A DNA stretch of 64,000 bases from an uncultured bacterium (GCA_902760645.1 CACWHC010000008.1:1-64000), one strand, 5' to 3'. Positions 24,354 to 34,283 are shown, counted from the first letter of the stretch. Numbers and translations are program-made. Notes: generated by a model from the letters alone, not told the origin.

Positions 24354-25055
24354 TTATATTTCAGCACCGCCGTCTTGCATTTTTTTAAGAACGTTTGCAC
24401 CACCCTCTTTTTGCCTTATTATGTCCATAACAAAGGCATTTGCTTCTTCGTCCCTGTGCAAAGCTTCTTTATAAGCTGCAAGTTCTTCGTATTTTAATTT
24501 TTTTGTATCCGGAGCTTTGGTAGTGTTCATGTATTGTTTGAAAAGCTCCTGTGATTTAAAATCAAATCCGTCTAATCCCTTTTTCATAGAATACCAAAGA
24601 TAAAATTCTCTGAGTAACATGTAGTAATCAAGTTCTTTGTCATTGCTTATAATAAACATAGGCGGGGTTTTTATCCCCATTCCTTTATTTGTGATGTTGT
24701 TTATGTAAACAGCTTTAGCTCCTTCAAGTTCGGTTATAAAACCTGTGTGTTCTTTAATCTTTTCAAGTAGCTTTGATGCATTATTAATACGGTAAACTTC
24801 TGTTCCCTGAGCTTCAATGTACGCAATTAATTTTTCACAGTCGCCGTTTGCAGTTTTATTAATTGCACTGACACCTTCCTTAACTTCATTAATTATGGCA
24901 TTTGTTTTTGAGTTTATTGTTACTGTTTCTGTGGAAGATATTATTGTCTTACCTGTTTTCCCGGCAAAACTGTTTCCTCTGTCTTTTATTGCCTTAATTG
25001 CTTCTTTTTTCTTCAGCTCAAGTGCTTTTTTCTTTAAATCGTCTAATATGCCCAT
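24354..25055 (-). CDS. Hypothetical protein, 233 residues
   Basis: I do not recognise this protein. It has a basic helical N terminus (LDDLKKKALELKKKEAIKAIKD), a mixed alpha/beta middle (about 55-150, with ELEGAKAVYINNITNKG) and a C-terminal helical region with aromatic residues (YYMLLREFYLWYSMKKG near 155). No signal peptide or membrane helix is present. The SD before the ATG at 25055 is weak. It converges with the metal exporter gene with a 19-base gap and no clear terminator between them. Confidence 0.78.
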   Translation of the reverse strand: MGILDDLKKKALELKKKEAIKAIKDRGNSFAGKTGKTIISSTETVTINSKTNAIINEVKEGVSAINKTANGDCEKLIAYIEAQGTEVYRINNASKLLEKIKEHTGFITELEGAKAVYINNITNKGMGIKTPPMFIISNDKELDYYMLLREFYLWYSMKKGLDGFDFKSQELFKQYMNTTKAPDTKKLKYEELAAYKEALHRDEEANAFVMDIIRQKEGGANVLKKMQDGGAEI

Positions 25056-25282
25056 AATGCTATATTAAAGCTTATTCTTATATATTTGTACATCTATATA
25101 GAGTAATTTTGTAAAGAAATATTACGATAATATATAATAAGTATATAGCCTACTCAGAAGCTGTTTCTCACGGGTGTTATACGTTATAAAAATGTTTAAA
25201 ATGTCAATTTTTGTGGCTTACATGTTTTTATATACATGAGAGATAATATATCGAGTATACAAGCGTAAACAAAGGAGCATCT

Positions 25283-25600
25283 ATGTCTTTTGGCATAAAT
25301 AAAAATCCGATATCAACGGCTAGTCGTAATGAAAATTATTACGATAAAAAGCTGGCTGCATATCATCAAAAGTATTCCGGTGATTTGCGTAATGTATATT
25401 CAACTCAGGCTATGATGGAAAGAAATGATGCCAGAATGCGTAAATTAGGATACAATCCGGACATGGTTCGTTATCAGATGTGGGAGGCACAGCAAATGCA
25501 GCCATACTTGCAGGCTCAGGCGGATCAGGCTGCAGGTAACAGCATTGTCAGCAGTATAGGAGGTATTGTCGGTTCTATTAAGAACATTTTTGGCAAGTAG
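25283..25600 (+). CDS. Small hypothetical protein, 105 residues
   Basis: Not recognised. AAAGGAG precedes the ATG. The product starts MSFGINKNPISTASRNENYY and is rich in Gln, Met and Tyr (YQMWEAQQMQPYLQAQADQ). It ends in a Gly/Ile/Ser amphipathic segment (SIVSSIGGIVGSIKNIFGK) that could insert into a membrane. No classical signal peptide is present. Its composition resembles other signal-less, low-complexity proteins in this window (44841, 57477). Confidence 0.72.
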   Translation: MSFGINKNPISTASRNENYYDKKLAAYHQKYSGDLRNVYSTQAMMERNDARMRKLGYNPDMVRYQMWEAQQMQPYLQAQADQAAGNSIVSSIGGIVGSIKNIFGK

Positions 25601-25688
25601 TATTGTAATACTTCTTACAGGTTTAGATATTTTTTTGTGTAGTTTTTAAAAGGATATTAAATTTAAATAAAGATTGTAAAAGATACAC

Positions 25689-25717
25689 TTGATTTTTATA
25701 ACAATTTAGGGTACAAT
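25689..25717 (+). promoter_or_regulatory. adhE promoter
   Basis: TTGATT (25689-25694), exactly 17 bases, TACAAT (25712-25717). The expected start near 25724 gives a leader of about 120 bases to the ATG at 25846. Confidence 0.7.
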
Positions 25718-25721
25718 GTAT

Positions 25722-25739
25722 TTGTGAAATAAATCACGA
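25722..25739 (+). promoter_or_regulatory. Rex-like operator over the adhE transcription start
   Basis: TTGTGA-AATAAA-TCACGA matches the Rex consensus TTGTGA-N6-TCACAA at 11 of 12 half-site positions. Rex represses fermentation genes such as adhE when NADH is low. Its position across +1 fits repression. Confidence 0.6.
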
Positions 25740-25754
25740 ATGCAAAATCTAATG

Positions 25755-25803
25755 GTAGCTGTGAAACCCCAAATCCTCGAAAAAAATAACGGAAGCATGC
25801 TAC
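25755..25803 (+). other. Possible structured adhE leader
   Basis: GTAGC (25755-25759) can pair with GCTAC (25799-25803), enclosing a 39-base region with CCCC and GCATGC segments. It does not match a riboswitch class I recognise. Confidence 0.3.
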
Positions 25804-25845
25804 AAGACAGATAAAATGAATTTGTTATAAAAAGGAGAAAAACAA

Positions 25846-28524
25846 ATGGCAACAAAAAGCACAAAAAAGACTGTCGACAAACTTGAGAAAGCTTTAAACA
25901 AATCAAGTATTGTTGATTCTGTCGAACAATTTGAATTGCTCATCGAAAGAGTTAAAAAAGCTCAAAAAATTTATTCTACTTTCTCTCAGGAAAAAGTAGA
26001 TGCTATTTTTAAAGCTGCAGCTACCGCTGCGGACAAAGCAAGAATTCCTCTTGCAAAAATGGCTGTTGAAGAAACAGGCATGGGTGTATTGGAAGATAAG
26101 ATTATTAAAAATCATTTTGCTTCAGAATACATATTTAATAAGCATAAAAACGCAAAAACTTGCGGTATTATAAAGGAAGATATCGCAAACGGCATAAAAA
26201 TTGTTGCTGAACCTCTCGGAATTATTGCAGGTATCATACCTACGACAAATCCGACCTCAACTGCAATTTTTAAATCTTTAATTGCGTTAAAAACGAGAAA
26301 TGCAATCATCTTTTCCCCGCATCCGAGAGCAACAAAATCTACAATTGCTGCTGCAAAAGTTGTTTTGGATGCCGCTGTAAAGGCAGGTGCTCCTGCTGAT
26401 ATTATCGGATGGATAGATGTTCCGTCAGTAGAATTATCAGGTAAATTAATGCAGCACCCTGATGTTGCTTGTATTTTAGCAACAGGCGGTCCCGGAATGG
26501 TTAAAGCTGCTTATTCATCAGGTAACCCTGCGTTAGGTGTAGGTCCCGGTAATACTGCGGCAGTTATTGATGAAACTGCGGATATTAAGATGGCTGTTTC
26601 TTCAATCATTATGTCAAAAACTTTTGACAACGGTATGATTTGTGCATCTGAACAATCGGTTATTGTTGTTGAAGATGTATATGAAGAAGTTAAAAAAGAA
26701 TTTTTATACAGAGGTGCATACCTTGTAAGTAAGGCTGAAGAAAAGAAAATGATGGATTTACCGTTCATCGATCCGGCAAGAGGTACTGCACATCCTGCTA
26801 TTGTTGGTCAGCCGGCAGTTAAAATTGCAGAGTTATCAGGATTTAAAATCCCTGAATATTCTAAGATTTTGTTAGCTGAAAGACCTTCTGTTGATTGGAA
26901 CGACCCGTTCTCAAGAGAAAAATTGTCACCAATCTTAACAATGTATAAAGCAAAAAATTTCAAGCAGGCAACAGAAATGGCTTATGAACTTGTATCAAAA
27001 GGCGGTGCGGGTCATACTTCCGTTCTTTATACAGATACAAGAAAACAAGATAGAGTTGACATGTATGCTGAACTTATGCCATCATGCAGAGTATTAATAA
27101 ATTCTCCATCATCACAAGGCGGTATTGGTGATTTGTATAACTTCAAGTTAGAACCGTCATTATCACTAGGTTGTGGTTCATGGGGCGGCAATGCTGTTTC
27201 AGGAAACATCGGTGTAGAACACTTATTAAACTACAAAACAGTTGCTGAAAGGAGAGAAAATATGCTCTGGTTCAAGGTTCCGCCAAAAGTTTACTTCAAA
27301 AGAGGTGCGTTAGATTTAGCTTTAAAAGTTCTTAAAGGTAAAAAACGTGCATTTATTGTTACCGACAGATTCTTATTTAATTCGGGTGCTGTTGATAATA
27401 TAACAAATGTTCTTGATGAAATCGGTATTGACCATCAGATATTCTTTGATGTAAAACCGGATCCGACATTGTCTACAATAAATCAGGCAATGGAAATTAT
27501 GAGGCCTTATGAACCTGATGTTATTATCGCATTAGGCGGAGGTTCTCCGATGGATGCAGCAAAGATTATGTGGTTATTATATGAGCAGCCTGATACTGTT
27601 TTTGAAGATATTGCCATGAGATTTATGGATATAAGAAAACGTATTTGTCAAATACCTGATTTGGGTAAAAAGGCTACAATGGTTTGTATTCCTACAACTT
27701 CAGGTACAGGTTCTGAAGTTACTCCGTTTGCTATTATCACGGATGATAAGACACACGTCAAGTACGCAATTGCGGATTATGCTTTGACACCAAATATTGC
27801 AATTATCGATCCTAATTTTGTTGATCATATGCCAAAAGGTTTGACTGCAGCTTCAGGTATTGATGCTTTGGTTCACGCAATTGAGGCTTATGTATCTTGT
27901 ATGGCTACAAACTTTACAAATTCCAATGCTTTGGAAGCTTGTAAATTAGTATTCAGATATTTGGAAAGATCTTGGGCTGATGGTGCTAACGATCCTATCG
28001 CAAGAGAAAAAATGCATTACGCAGCAACAATTGCAGGTATGGCTTTTGCAAACTCTTTCTTAGGATTATGCCACTCTATGGCTCATAAATTAGGTGCAAT
28101 GTTTAACGTACCTCACGGTGTTGCTAACGCTTTATTAATCAGACAGGTAATTAAATACAATGCTGTTGATTACCCGCATAAACAAGCAACATTCCCTCAG
28201 TACAAATATCCTAATGCAAAGGAAAAATACGGTCAGATTGCCGATGAACTTGGTTTAGGCGGCAAAACAAATGATGAAAAGGTTGAATTGTTAATTAAAG
28301 CAGTTGATAAATTAATGAAGGCAATCAATCTTCCAAATTCAATCAAAGATTTTGGTGTAACAAAAGAAGACTTCTACGCAAAATTGGATGAAATGGTTGA
28401 ATTGGCATTTGATGACCAGTGTACCGGTGCAAATCCGGCATATCCTTTGATGAGCGATATAAAAGCTATTTATATTGATGCATTTGAAGGAAAGGTCAGA
28501 GATTACTATTCTTCAAAGAAATAG
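25846..28524 (+). CDS. adhE: Bifunctional acetaldehyde-CoA/alcohol dehydrogenase
   Basis: An 892-residue fusion enzyme converting acetyl-CoA to ethanol in two NADH-dependent steps, full length for AdhE. The N-terminal aldehyde dehydrogenase half (about 15-450) has catalytic C266 in DNGMICASEQS and the Rossmann motif LATGGPGMVKAAYSSG. The C-terminal iron-dependent ADH half (about 465-885) has IIALGGGSPMDAAKIMW and metal-binding His in ASGIDALVHAIEAY, CHSMAHKLG and VPHGVANAL. AAAAAGGAG precedes the ATG. AdhE assembles into helical filaments (spirosomes) in other bacteria. It is the main electron sink visible here and is probably controlled by the Rex-like operator upstream. A terminator follows. 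Confidence 0.97.
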   Translation: MATKSTKKTVDKLEKALNKSSIVDSVEQFELLIERVKKAQKIYSTFSQEKVDAIFKAAATAADKARIPLAKMAVEETGMGVLEDKIIKNHFASEYIFNKHKNAKTCGIIKEDIANGIKIVAEPLGIIAGIIPTTNPTSTAIFKSLIALKTRNAIIFSPHPRATKSTIAAAKVVLDAAVKAGAPADIIGWIDVPSVELSGKLMQHPDVACILATGGPGMVKAAYSSGNPALGVGPGNTAAVIDETADIKMAVSSIIMSKTFDNGMICASEQSVIVVEDVYEEVKKEFLYRGAYLVSKAEEKKMMDLPFIDPARGTAHPAIVGQPAVKIAELSGFKIPEYSKILLAERPSVDWNDPFSREKLSPILTMYKAKNFKQATEMAYELVSKGGAGHTSVLYTDTRKQDRVDMYAELMPSCRVLINSPSSQGGIGDLYNFKLEPSLSLGCGSWGGNAVSGNIGVEHLLNYKTVAERRENMLWFKVPPKVYFKRGALDLALKVLKGKKRAFIVTDRFLFNSGAVDNITNVLDEIGIDHQIFFDVKPDPTLSTINQAMEIMRPYEPDVIIALGGGSPMDAAKIMWLLYEQPDTVFEDIAMRFMDIRKRICQIPDLGKKATMVCIPTTSGTGSEVTPFAIITDDKTHVKYAIADYALTPNIAIIDPNFVDHMPKGLTAASGIDALVHAIEAYVSCMATNFTNSNALEACKLVFRYLERSWADGANDPIAREKMHYAATIAGMAFANSFLGLCHSMAHKLGAMFNVPHGVANALLIRQVIKYNAVDYPHKQATFPQYKYPNAKEKYGQIADELGLGGKTNDEKVELLIKAVDKLMKAINLPNSIKDFGVTKEDFYAKLDEMVELAFDDQCTGANPAYPLMSDIKAIYIDAFEGKVRDYYSSKK

Positions 28525-28543
28525 TCTTTGATATGTAATATTA

Positions 28544-28580
28544 AAAAAGCGAAGTTCAATTTATTTGAACTTCGCTTTTT
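28544..28580 (+). terminator. Terminator after adhE
   Basis: A perfect 16-bp stem (28544-28559 with 28565-28580), loop TTTAT, flanked by A and T runs. Confidence 0.9.
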
Positions 28581-28639
28581 GTTATAATTAAAGATTCATA
28601 TAATTGTTTTTTTTTATTTCGTATGATACAAATTTATAT

Positions 28640-29500
28640 ATGTTATTAGTATTTGCTGTTACAATTCGTATACTATTTAATTCTTTAGCTAATGTTTTTC
28701 AGAAAAAACTTGCATCGTGTAATTACAATGCTTCTTTCATAAATTTCGTTATGTATTTAGGCTTGAGTATATGCGTTGTTCCTTTGATGTTAAAACTTGA
28801 TTATTCGCAGTTAAATATTACGGTGTGGAAATATGCGGTATTGGGCGGATTGTTGGGTGCTTTGGGAAATTCATATTTGGTAAAGGCTTTGAATAATGGT
28901 GAATTATCAGTGCTTGGTCCGGTGAATGCTTATAAATCTGTCGTAGCAATGATTATAGGTATATTTTGGTTAAAGGAAATTCCGTCACTAATTGGTGTTT
29001 TTGCTGTTATTTTAATTGTTGCAGGCAGTTATTTCGTATTTGATACGCAGGAGGAGGGTTTTTCTTTTAAATTATTAAAAAGAGCAGATATACGGTATCG
29101 AATTTATGCATTAATTTTCACTGCTTTGGAAGCTCTGTGTATTAAAAACGTAATAAATGAAAGTGATATTGTAATATCTTTTATATTCTGGTGTGTTTTT
29201 GGGATGCTGTTTACCGGATTATTTTCTTTAAGGGGTGTGAATAGAGAAGCAGTAAAAAATAAAATTGTATTTGGTTATTTCTTTGGACTTGTGGCGATGA
29301 TGGGTTTAATGCAATTAAGTACAAATTATGTTTTTTCAAAAATTCAAGTTGGTTACGGTCTTGCATTATTTCAGTTGTCAGCACTTATTAGTGTTATTTT
29401 GGGTTGGAAATGTTTTGAGGAAACTCAAATCGGTAAAAAATTGTTCGGAACCTTAATTATGGTTGCAGGTGCCGTAATTTTAACCCTTACGGGTTCCTAA
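28640..29500 (+). CDS. EamA/DMT-family transporter
   Basis: An integral membrane protein of about 286 residues with ten predicted hydrophobic helices in two five-helix halves, typical of EamA drug/metabolite transporters. Motifs include LGALGNSYLVKALNNGELSV near 75-95 (first repeat) and the second repeat around MQLSTNYVFSKIQVGYGLAL. The start is uncertain. The frame is open from a TTG at 28604, but neither it nor the ATG at 28640 has a good SD, and I prefer the ATG. A promoter (TTTATT at 28560, TATAAT at 28583) overlaps the adhE terminator. Substrate is unknown. Confidence 0.82.
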   Translation: MLLVFAVTIRILFNSLANVFQKKLASCNYNASFINFVMYLGLSICVVPLMLKLDYSQLNITVWKYAVLGGLLGALGNSYLVKALNNGELSVLGPVNAYKSVVAMIIGIFWLKEIPSLIGVFAVILIVAGSYFVFDTQEEGFSFKLLKRADIRYRIYALIFTALEALCIKNVINESDIVISFIFWCVFGMLFTGLFSLRGVNREAVKNKIVFGYFFGLVAMMGLMQLSTNYVFSKIQVGYGLALFQLSALISVILGWKCFEETQIGKKLFGTLIMVAGAVILTLTGS

Positions 29501-29528
29501 GAATTTATTTTATGATATAATCGGAGGT

Positions 29529-30842
29529 ATGACACAGCCGGTAAAATATTATATAAATGAACTTTTACGCATTGCCCTGCCAATAATTATGGGAAACTTA
29601 GGATTTATTTTGATAGGGGCAGGAGATGTACTTATCGCAGGCAGGCACTCTACTAATACTCTTGCCGCAATTAGTATTGCAACGGCTATAACCAATTGTA
29701 TTCAGACTTTTGGAATAGGAATACTTGTTAGTATTTCACCCTTACTGTCTAATTATAGAGGTGAACATAAGCAGACAAAACGATATTTCTATCCTACCCT
29801 GAGATTTGCATTTCTTACTTCCTGTATTGTCATGCTGGCGATATTAGGAGTAATTCCGTTAATTGATTTTTTACATTATGACCCTGTATTAGTTCCTATG
29901 ATAAAACAATATATGCTGATTACGGCATTTGCTACTTTTGGGGGGTATCTTCATGCTGCAGTAAAAGAGTTTTTACAATCATTTGAAATAGTAATATTCC
30001 CCAATCTTTTGACATTTATTGCTGTTTTTTTAAATATCTTTTTAAATATAATTCTAGTTTTCGGGTTCGGTCCGATTCCGTCATTGGGTGTCGTCGGGCT
30101 TGCTTGGGCAAGTTTCATCGTAAGATATTTTATGGGAATTGCACTTTTAGTGTATAGTTTCAGAATAATGAGATTAAATAATTATACTGATTTTAACTAT
30201 TATAAGCAGTTGGTAAAAATAGGGTTACCTGTGTCGGCTGCAATATTGGTTGAGTTTGTTGCGTTTAATTTTGTTGCCGTTGTAATGGGGAGAGTCGCAG
30301 GAGTTTATGCCGCAGCTCAAAATCTTATTTGCACCTTAACAACGGTGTCTTTTATGATTCCTCTTGCATTATCAAGTGCTATGGCGGTAAAGGTAGGTTT
30401 TGCCAACGGTGCCAAAAACTATGCGGATTTAAAACAGTATGCTAAATTAGGCACAATGATGAGTATTGGCTTTATGATATGCAGTGCTATTATATTTGTT
30501 TCTTTCCCGAGAGCATTAGCGGGTTTATTTACAAAAGACCCTGGTTTAATTGCTATTTGTGTTCCTGTATTGTATTTGTTGGCAGGATTTCAGATATTTG
30601 ACGGGTTGCAGGTTTCCCTGTCAGGTGTATGTAAGGGTATAAAAAAGACAAATATCGTACTTGTTGCAAGTTTTATCGCTTATTGGTTAATATCAATTCC
30701 GTTGGGATATAACTTAGCATTTAAATATAATATGGGATTGAGGGGTTTCTGGATTGGTTTAATTGCTTCTGCCATTGCTTTATGCGTAATGATGTTGTTT
30801 ATGTTAAAAAGGTATTTTTCACAGATTAATAAACAGTTATAG
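29529..30842 (+). CDS. MATE-family efflux transporter
   Basis: A 437-residue, 12-helix multidrug and toxin extrusion transporter, normal length. N-terminal PIIMGNLGFILIGAGDVLIAGRHS and the repeated second-half motif (PVSAAILVEFVAFNFVAVVMGR) show the two-bundle MATE fold. It uses a Na+ or H+ gradient to export cationic compounds. GGAGG lies directly before the ATG. It sits 28 bases after the EamA gene and may be co-transcribed, so two drug-type exporters lie together. Confidence 0.92.
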   Translation: MTQPVKYYINELLRIALPIIMGNLGFILIGAGDVLIAGRHSTNTLAAISIATAITNCIQTFGIGILVSISPLLSNYRGEHKQTKRYFYPTLRFAFLTSCIVMLAILGVIPLIDFLHYDPVLVPMIKQYMLITAFATFGGYLHAAVKEFLQSFEIVIFPNLLTFIAVFLNIFLNIILVFGFGPIPSLGVVGLAWASFIVRYFMGIALLVYSFRIMRLNNYTDFNYYKQLVKIGLPVSAAILVEFVAFNFVAVVMGRVAGVYAAAQNLICTLTTVSFMIPLALSSAMAVKVGFANGAKNYADLKQYAKLGTMMSIGFMICSAIIFVSFPRALAGLFTKDPGLIAICVPVLYLLAGFQIFDGLQVSLSGVCKGIKKTNIVLVASFIAYWLISIPLGYNLAFKYNMGLRGFWIGLIASAIALCVMMLFMLKRYFSQINKQL

Positions 30843-30989
30843 TATATGTATTTTTGTAAATCGTTTATCTCTTTGCCAAAAGGCTGTTTACGATGCGGCA
30901 ATGTAGTTATGTAGAGAAAAAGGCAATTTTTCAGTTAAAAATTTTTTTATTAATGTAAGGGATATTTTATTACTTAAAGGGATATATAA

Positions 30990-31943
30990 ATGGAAGAAAT
31001 GAATGTAGCTGCTTTGAATCAGAGAAGTAATATTAGCTGGAACAGGCAATTAGCTGATGAATTGGATGTAATGGATGGTAAAAAAGATGGTAAGATTAAG
31101 GCTAGTGTCTGGAATAATTTTATTAAAAAATCCGATAGTAAAGGTAAAGCTGTTTCTTATTTTATAAATACTGATGAGGCTTCAAAAAGTCTTAATTATT
31201 ATGCTTCGAAAAAAGATTCAGGGAAAGTCGACTGGAAGAACTGGAGGACTTTATTGGATAATTTTAAACGAGATATTCCCGTTCATATTGATAATTCGGA
31301 TATAAATGCACCACAAACTGCTCAAGTACCGGAAAATGTCACTACTGAAGCAATGTATTTGTACGCAAAGACTGAAATCCCAAAATATGATGAAAATAAA
31401 GAAAATGCAGGTAAAATATTGCAGTTGTCTGATGGCAGATTCTATTTATATGATTCTGACGGCAGGGTTGAAAAAGTTTATGCGGATAAAAGCAGTTTGT
31501 GCAATCATAATCCTGAAGAAGAACTTTTCTATGATGAACAAGGTAATGTATCTTCTGTATTGAAGTATGAATACAAAGATGACGAGCCTGCTATTATGAT
31601 GGATTATAATGCAGAGGGTAAGTTATCTGCAATTTACAGACGTGATTATGATGAAAACGGGAATCAAAAAGGTTTGATTGAATATAATAGCAAGGGTGAA
31701 GTTGATAATTTTGGTATTAATGAATACGATAAAGATAATAATGTTGTAACGCTTTCTTATGATGGTCAAGGTAAATTAACAGATGTTTCAAAGCAGACGA
31801 ACAATGATATAAATATTTTCTATAGCACAGAAGGCAAATATAAGAATGCTGAAAAAACCGAATATAAGGAAGATAAAGACGGTAATATCGTTTCGCAAAA
31901 GACATACTGGTGGAACAGTAAAGGAAATTTGATAAAAAGATAA
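30990..31943 (+). CDS. Hypothetical protein with EF-hand-like loop and YD/MORN-like repeats
   Basis: Not assigned to a named family. Within 317 residues, an N-terminal segment contains a calcium-loop-like DVMDGKKDGKIKASVW (about 26-41). The C-terminal half (about 135-317) has repeating aromatic/Asp-Gly units such as FYDEQGNVSSVLKYEY, MDYNAEGKLSAIYRR, IEYNSKGEVDNF and LSYDGQGKLTDVS, a YD- or MORN-like pattern. No signal peptide is present. A second gene at 43567 carries similar units (IKYDENGNLDSVW), so they form a small family. Confidence 0.75.
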   Translation: MEEMNVAALNQRSNISWNRQLADELDVMDGKKDGKIKASVWNNFIKKSDSKGKAVSYFINTDEASKSLNYYASKKDSGKVDWKNWRTLLDNFKRDIPVHIDNSDINAPQTAQVPENVTTEAMYLYAKTEIPKYDENKENAGKILQLSDGRFYLYDSDGRVEKVYADKSSLCNHNPEEELFYDEQGNVSSVLKYEYKDDEPAIMMDYNAEGKLSAIYRRDYDENGNQKGLIEYNSKGEVDNFGINEYDKDNNVVTLSYDGQGKLTDVSKQTNNDINIFYSTEGKYKNAEKTEYKEDKDGNIVSQKTYWWNSKGNLIKR

Positions 31944-32016
31944 ATTATAATAAATTGGACTATTCCTGTTTTTTGTGCTATCATTATCCAAGGGATATTT
32001 AAATAAGGAGAAAATT

Positions 32017-32484
32017 ATGCCTGAAGAACAGAGAACTTTTATTGCCGTTAAACCTGATGGTGTAAAAAGAGGTTTGGTAGGAGAGATTATTAAAAGATTT
32101 GAGAATAAGGGTTTTAAACTTATTGGTTTAAAAATGCTTGATGTTACACAGGAAATGGCAGAAAAACATTATGGTGAGCATAAGGGTAAACCTTTTTACG
32201 AAAGACTTTTAAGGTACATTCAGAGCGGTCCTATTGTAGCTATGGTATGGAAAGGCTATAACGTTATTGCAGGTGCAAGACACTTGATGGGTAAAACCGA
32301 TCCTATGGTTGCAGAAGTAGGTACAATAAGAGCAGATTACGCTTTAATTATGGAATATAATGTTGTTCATGGCTCAGATTCCCCTGAAAGTGCAGAAAGA
32401 GAAATTTCAATTTACTTCAAACCCGAAGAACTTTGCGATGAATATAATAATATGGCTGAAAGTGTAATTGAAGATTTAGGCTAA
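32017..32484 (+). CDS. ndk: Nucleoside diphosphate kinase
   Basis: A 155-residue enzyme exchanging the gamma phosphate between nucleoside di- and triphosphates. The start is the ATG at 32017, preceded by AAGGAG; the upstream in-frame ATG at 31975 lacks one. Active-site His is H118 in [12 protein letters not shown], and [14 protein letters not shown] is the N-terminal strand/P-loop-equivalent. Full length. It lies 16 bases before tgt and near tmk, making a small nucleotide/RNA-modification group. Confidence 0.97.
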   Translation: MPEEQRTFIAVKPDGVKRGLVGEIIKRFENKGFKLIGLKMLDVTQEMAEKHYGEHKGKPFYERLLRYIQSGPIVAMVWKGYNVIAGARHLMGKTDPMVAEVGTIRADYALIMEYNVVHGSDSPESAEREISIYFKPEELCDEYNNMAESVIEDLG

Positions 32485-32500
32485 AAGAAAGCAGTATACT

Positions 32501-33664
32501 GTGGATAATGGACAGACATTTAAAAATTATATAAAACGTGATAAAGCTCATGATTACTTTAATTATGAGCTTGTCCATACTTGTAAGCAAACAGGAGCCA
32601 GGGCAGGGGTATTTGATACTCCGCACGGGACGATTTTAACTCCTATTTTCATGCCTGTCGGTACAAATTCAGCCGTGAAAGCTCTTGTTTCAGACCAGAT
32701 TACGGATACAGGGGCTCAAATAATTCTTGCAAATTCTTACCATCTTTATTTGAGGGCAGGAACAAAATTAATAAAGCAGTTCGGAGGTATTCACGAATGG
32801 ATGAATTGGCACAAGCCGGTTTTAACGGATTCAGGAGGATTTCAGGTGTTCTCACTTTCTCATTTGAGAAAAATAACGGAGGATGGTGTTGAATTTCGTG
32901 ACCCAAAAGACGGGAAGAAGCATTTTATATCCCCTGAAACATCTATGGAAATTCAACAGGATATAGGTGCCGATATTATTATGGCATTTGATGAATGTGC
33001 TCCGTATCCTTGTGATTATGAAACGGCTAAAGCAGCCATGGAAAGGACTCACAGATGGCTGGACAGATGTTTTGAAGCTAAAACTAATCCAAGACAAGCT
33101 TTATTTCCGATAGTTCAGGGCGCATTTTTTGATGATTTAAGAAAAGAGAGTGCAGGGGTTATTTCTACTTATGATACTGTAGGATATGCCATAGGCGGAG
33201 TTAGTGTGGGTGAACCTGCGGATATAAAAAATCATTTTGTAGAATTTACGGCACCGCTTTTGCCTCCTGCAAAGCCTCGTTATCTTATGGGGGTCGGGAC
33301 TCCGGAGGATTTGCTTGACGGTATCAAAAACGGAATTGATATGTTTGATTGCGTTTTGCCTACCCGTAATGCCAGACATGGTTCGTTTTTTACTTGGGAT
33401 GGTAAAAAGAATATTAAAAACAAGGCATTTTGGGATGATGATAAACCGCTTGTCGAAGGTTGCAATTGTTATGCCTGCCGAAATCACTCGAGAGCTTATA
33501 TAAGACATCTTTTCCGGTGTCAGGAGGCTACAGCGGCGACATTGCTGTCAATTCATAATATTCAGTTTCTTGTGGAGTTTTCCCAAAAGTGTCGTCAGAC
33601 GATTTTAGAAGACAGATTTGGTGATTTTTACAGTGAGCATTATAACAGATTAATTAAGGAATAA
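32501..33664 (+). CDS. tgt: tRNA-guanine transglycosylase
   Basis: A 387-residue enzyme that swaps guanine-34 for preQ1 in tRNAs with GUN anticodons on the way to queuosine. General acid/base D110 is in LTDSGGFQVFSL. The nucleophile Asp lies in GIDMFDCVLPTRNARHG. The zinc site is CNCYACRNHSRAYIRHLF with a His further on (LLSIHN). The start is GTG at 32501 with a weak SD (AAGAAAG); no ATG is available in frame near it. Stop and next start (tmk) are 4 bases apart. Full length. Confidence 0.96.
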   Translation: MDNGQTFKNYIKRDKAHDYFNYELVHTCKQTGARAGVFDTPHGTILTPIFMPVGTNSAVKALVSDQITDTGAQIILANSYHLYLRAGTKLIKQFGGIHEWMNWHKPVLTDSGGFQVFSLSHLRKITEDGVEFRDPKDGKKHFISPETSMEIQQDIGADIIMAFDECAPYPCDYETAKAAMERTHRWLDRCFEAKTNPRQALFPIVQGAFFDDLRKESAGVISTYDTVGYAIGGVSVGEPADIKNHFVEFTAPLLPPAKPRYLMGVGTPEDLLDGIKNGIDMFDCVLPTRNARHGSFFTWDGKKNIKNKAFWDDDKPLVEGCNCYACRNHSRAYIRHLFRCQEATAATLLSIHNIQFLVEFSQKCRQTILEDRFGDFYSEHYNRLIKE

Positions 33665-33668
33665 TGAT

Positions 33669-34283
33669 ATGGCAAATAAAGGTTTATTTATTACATTTGA
33701 GGGTGTAGACGGCTGCGGTAAGACTACCCAGCTGAAGTTATTGTCTGAATATTTAAAAAATCATGGTTATGAAATTGTTATAACAAGAGAACCCGGAGCA
33801 AAAGGACTTGGCGAAAAAATCAGAGAAATTTTGTTGCATTATGACGGTGAGGTATCATCCCGAGCTGAGAGTTTCTTATTCTTGGCTGATAGAGCCCAGC
33901 ATATTGATAAGATTGTTAATCCTGCCGTTGAGTCGGGTAAAATCGTTTTATGTGACAGGCATACTGATAGTACAATTGCTTATCAGGGATACGGCAGAGG
34001 AGTTGATATTGAGCAGTTAAGTGTATTGAATCTGCTTGCAACGGATGGTAAAAAACCTGATTTGACTTTTGTATTTGATATAGATGTTGAAACTTCCATG
34101 TCCCGTGTCGGTGCTGAGATGGACAGAATGGAATCTTCCGGAATTGAATTTTTTAATAAAGTCCGTAACGGTTATCTTGACATAGCAAAAAATGAGCCGG
34201 AAAGAGTTAAGGTTATCAATGCAAACAGAACCGTAACCGATATTTCAAAAGAGGTTGTGTCGATAATATCAGAGATTATTTGA
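33669..34283 (+). CDS. tmk: Thymidylate kinase
   Basis: A 204-residue kinase making dTDP from dTMP. The P-loop is FEGVDGCGKTTQ (about 10-21), the DRHTDSTIAYQG segment carries the DRx motif, and TREPG is the substrate-binding signature. The length is normal. It lies 4 bases after tgt and is almost certainly co-transcribed with ndk-tgt. No terminator is evident immediately after it. Confidence 0.96.
   Translation: MANKGLFITFEGVDGCGKTTQLKLLSEYLKNHGYEIVITREPGAKGLGEKIREILLHYDGEVSSRAESFLFLADRAQHIDKIVNPAVESGKIVLCDRHTDSTIAYQGYGRGVDIEQLSVLNLLATDGKKPDLTFVFDIDVETSMSRVGAEMDRMESSGIEFFNKVRNGYLDIAKNEPERVKVINANRTVTDISKEVVSIISEII

Noticed and set aside
25740-25845. Riboswitch in the adhE leader
   Set aside because: Only one 5-bp long-range pairing, and no match to conserved cores I know (glycine, ZTP, c-di-GMP, cobalamin, fluoride).
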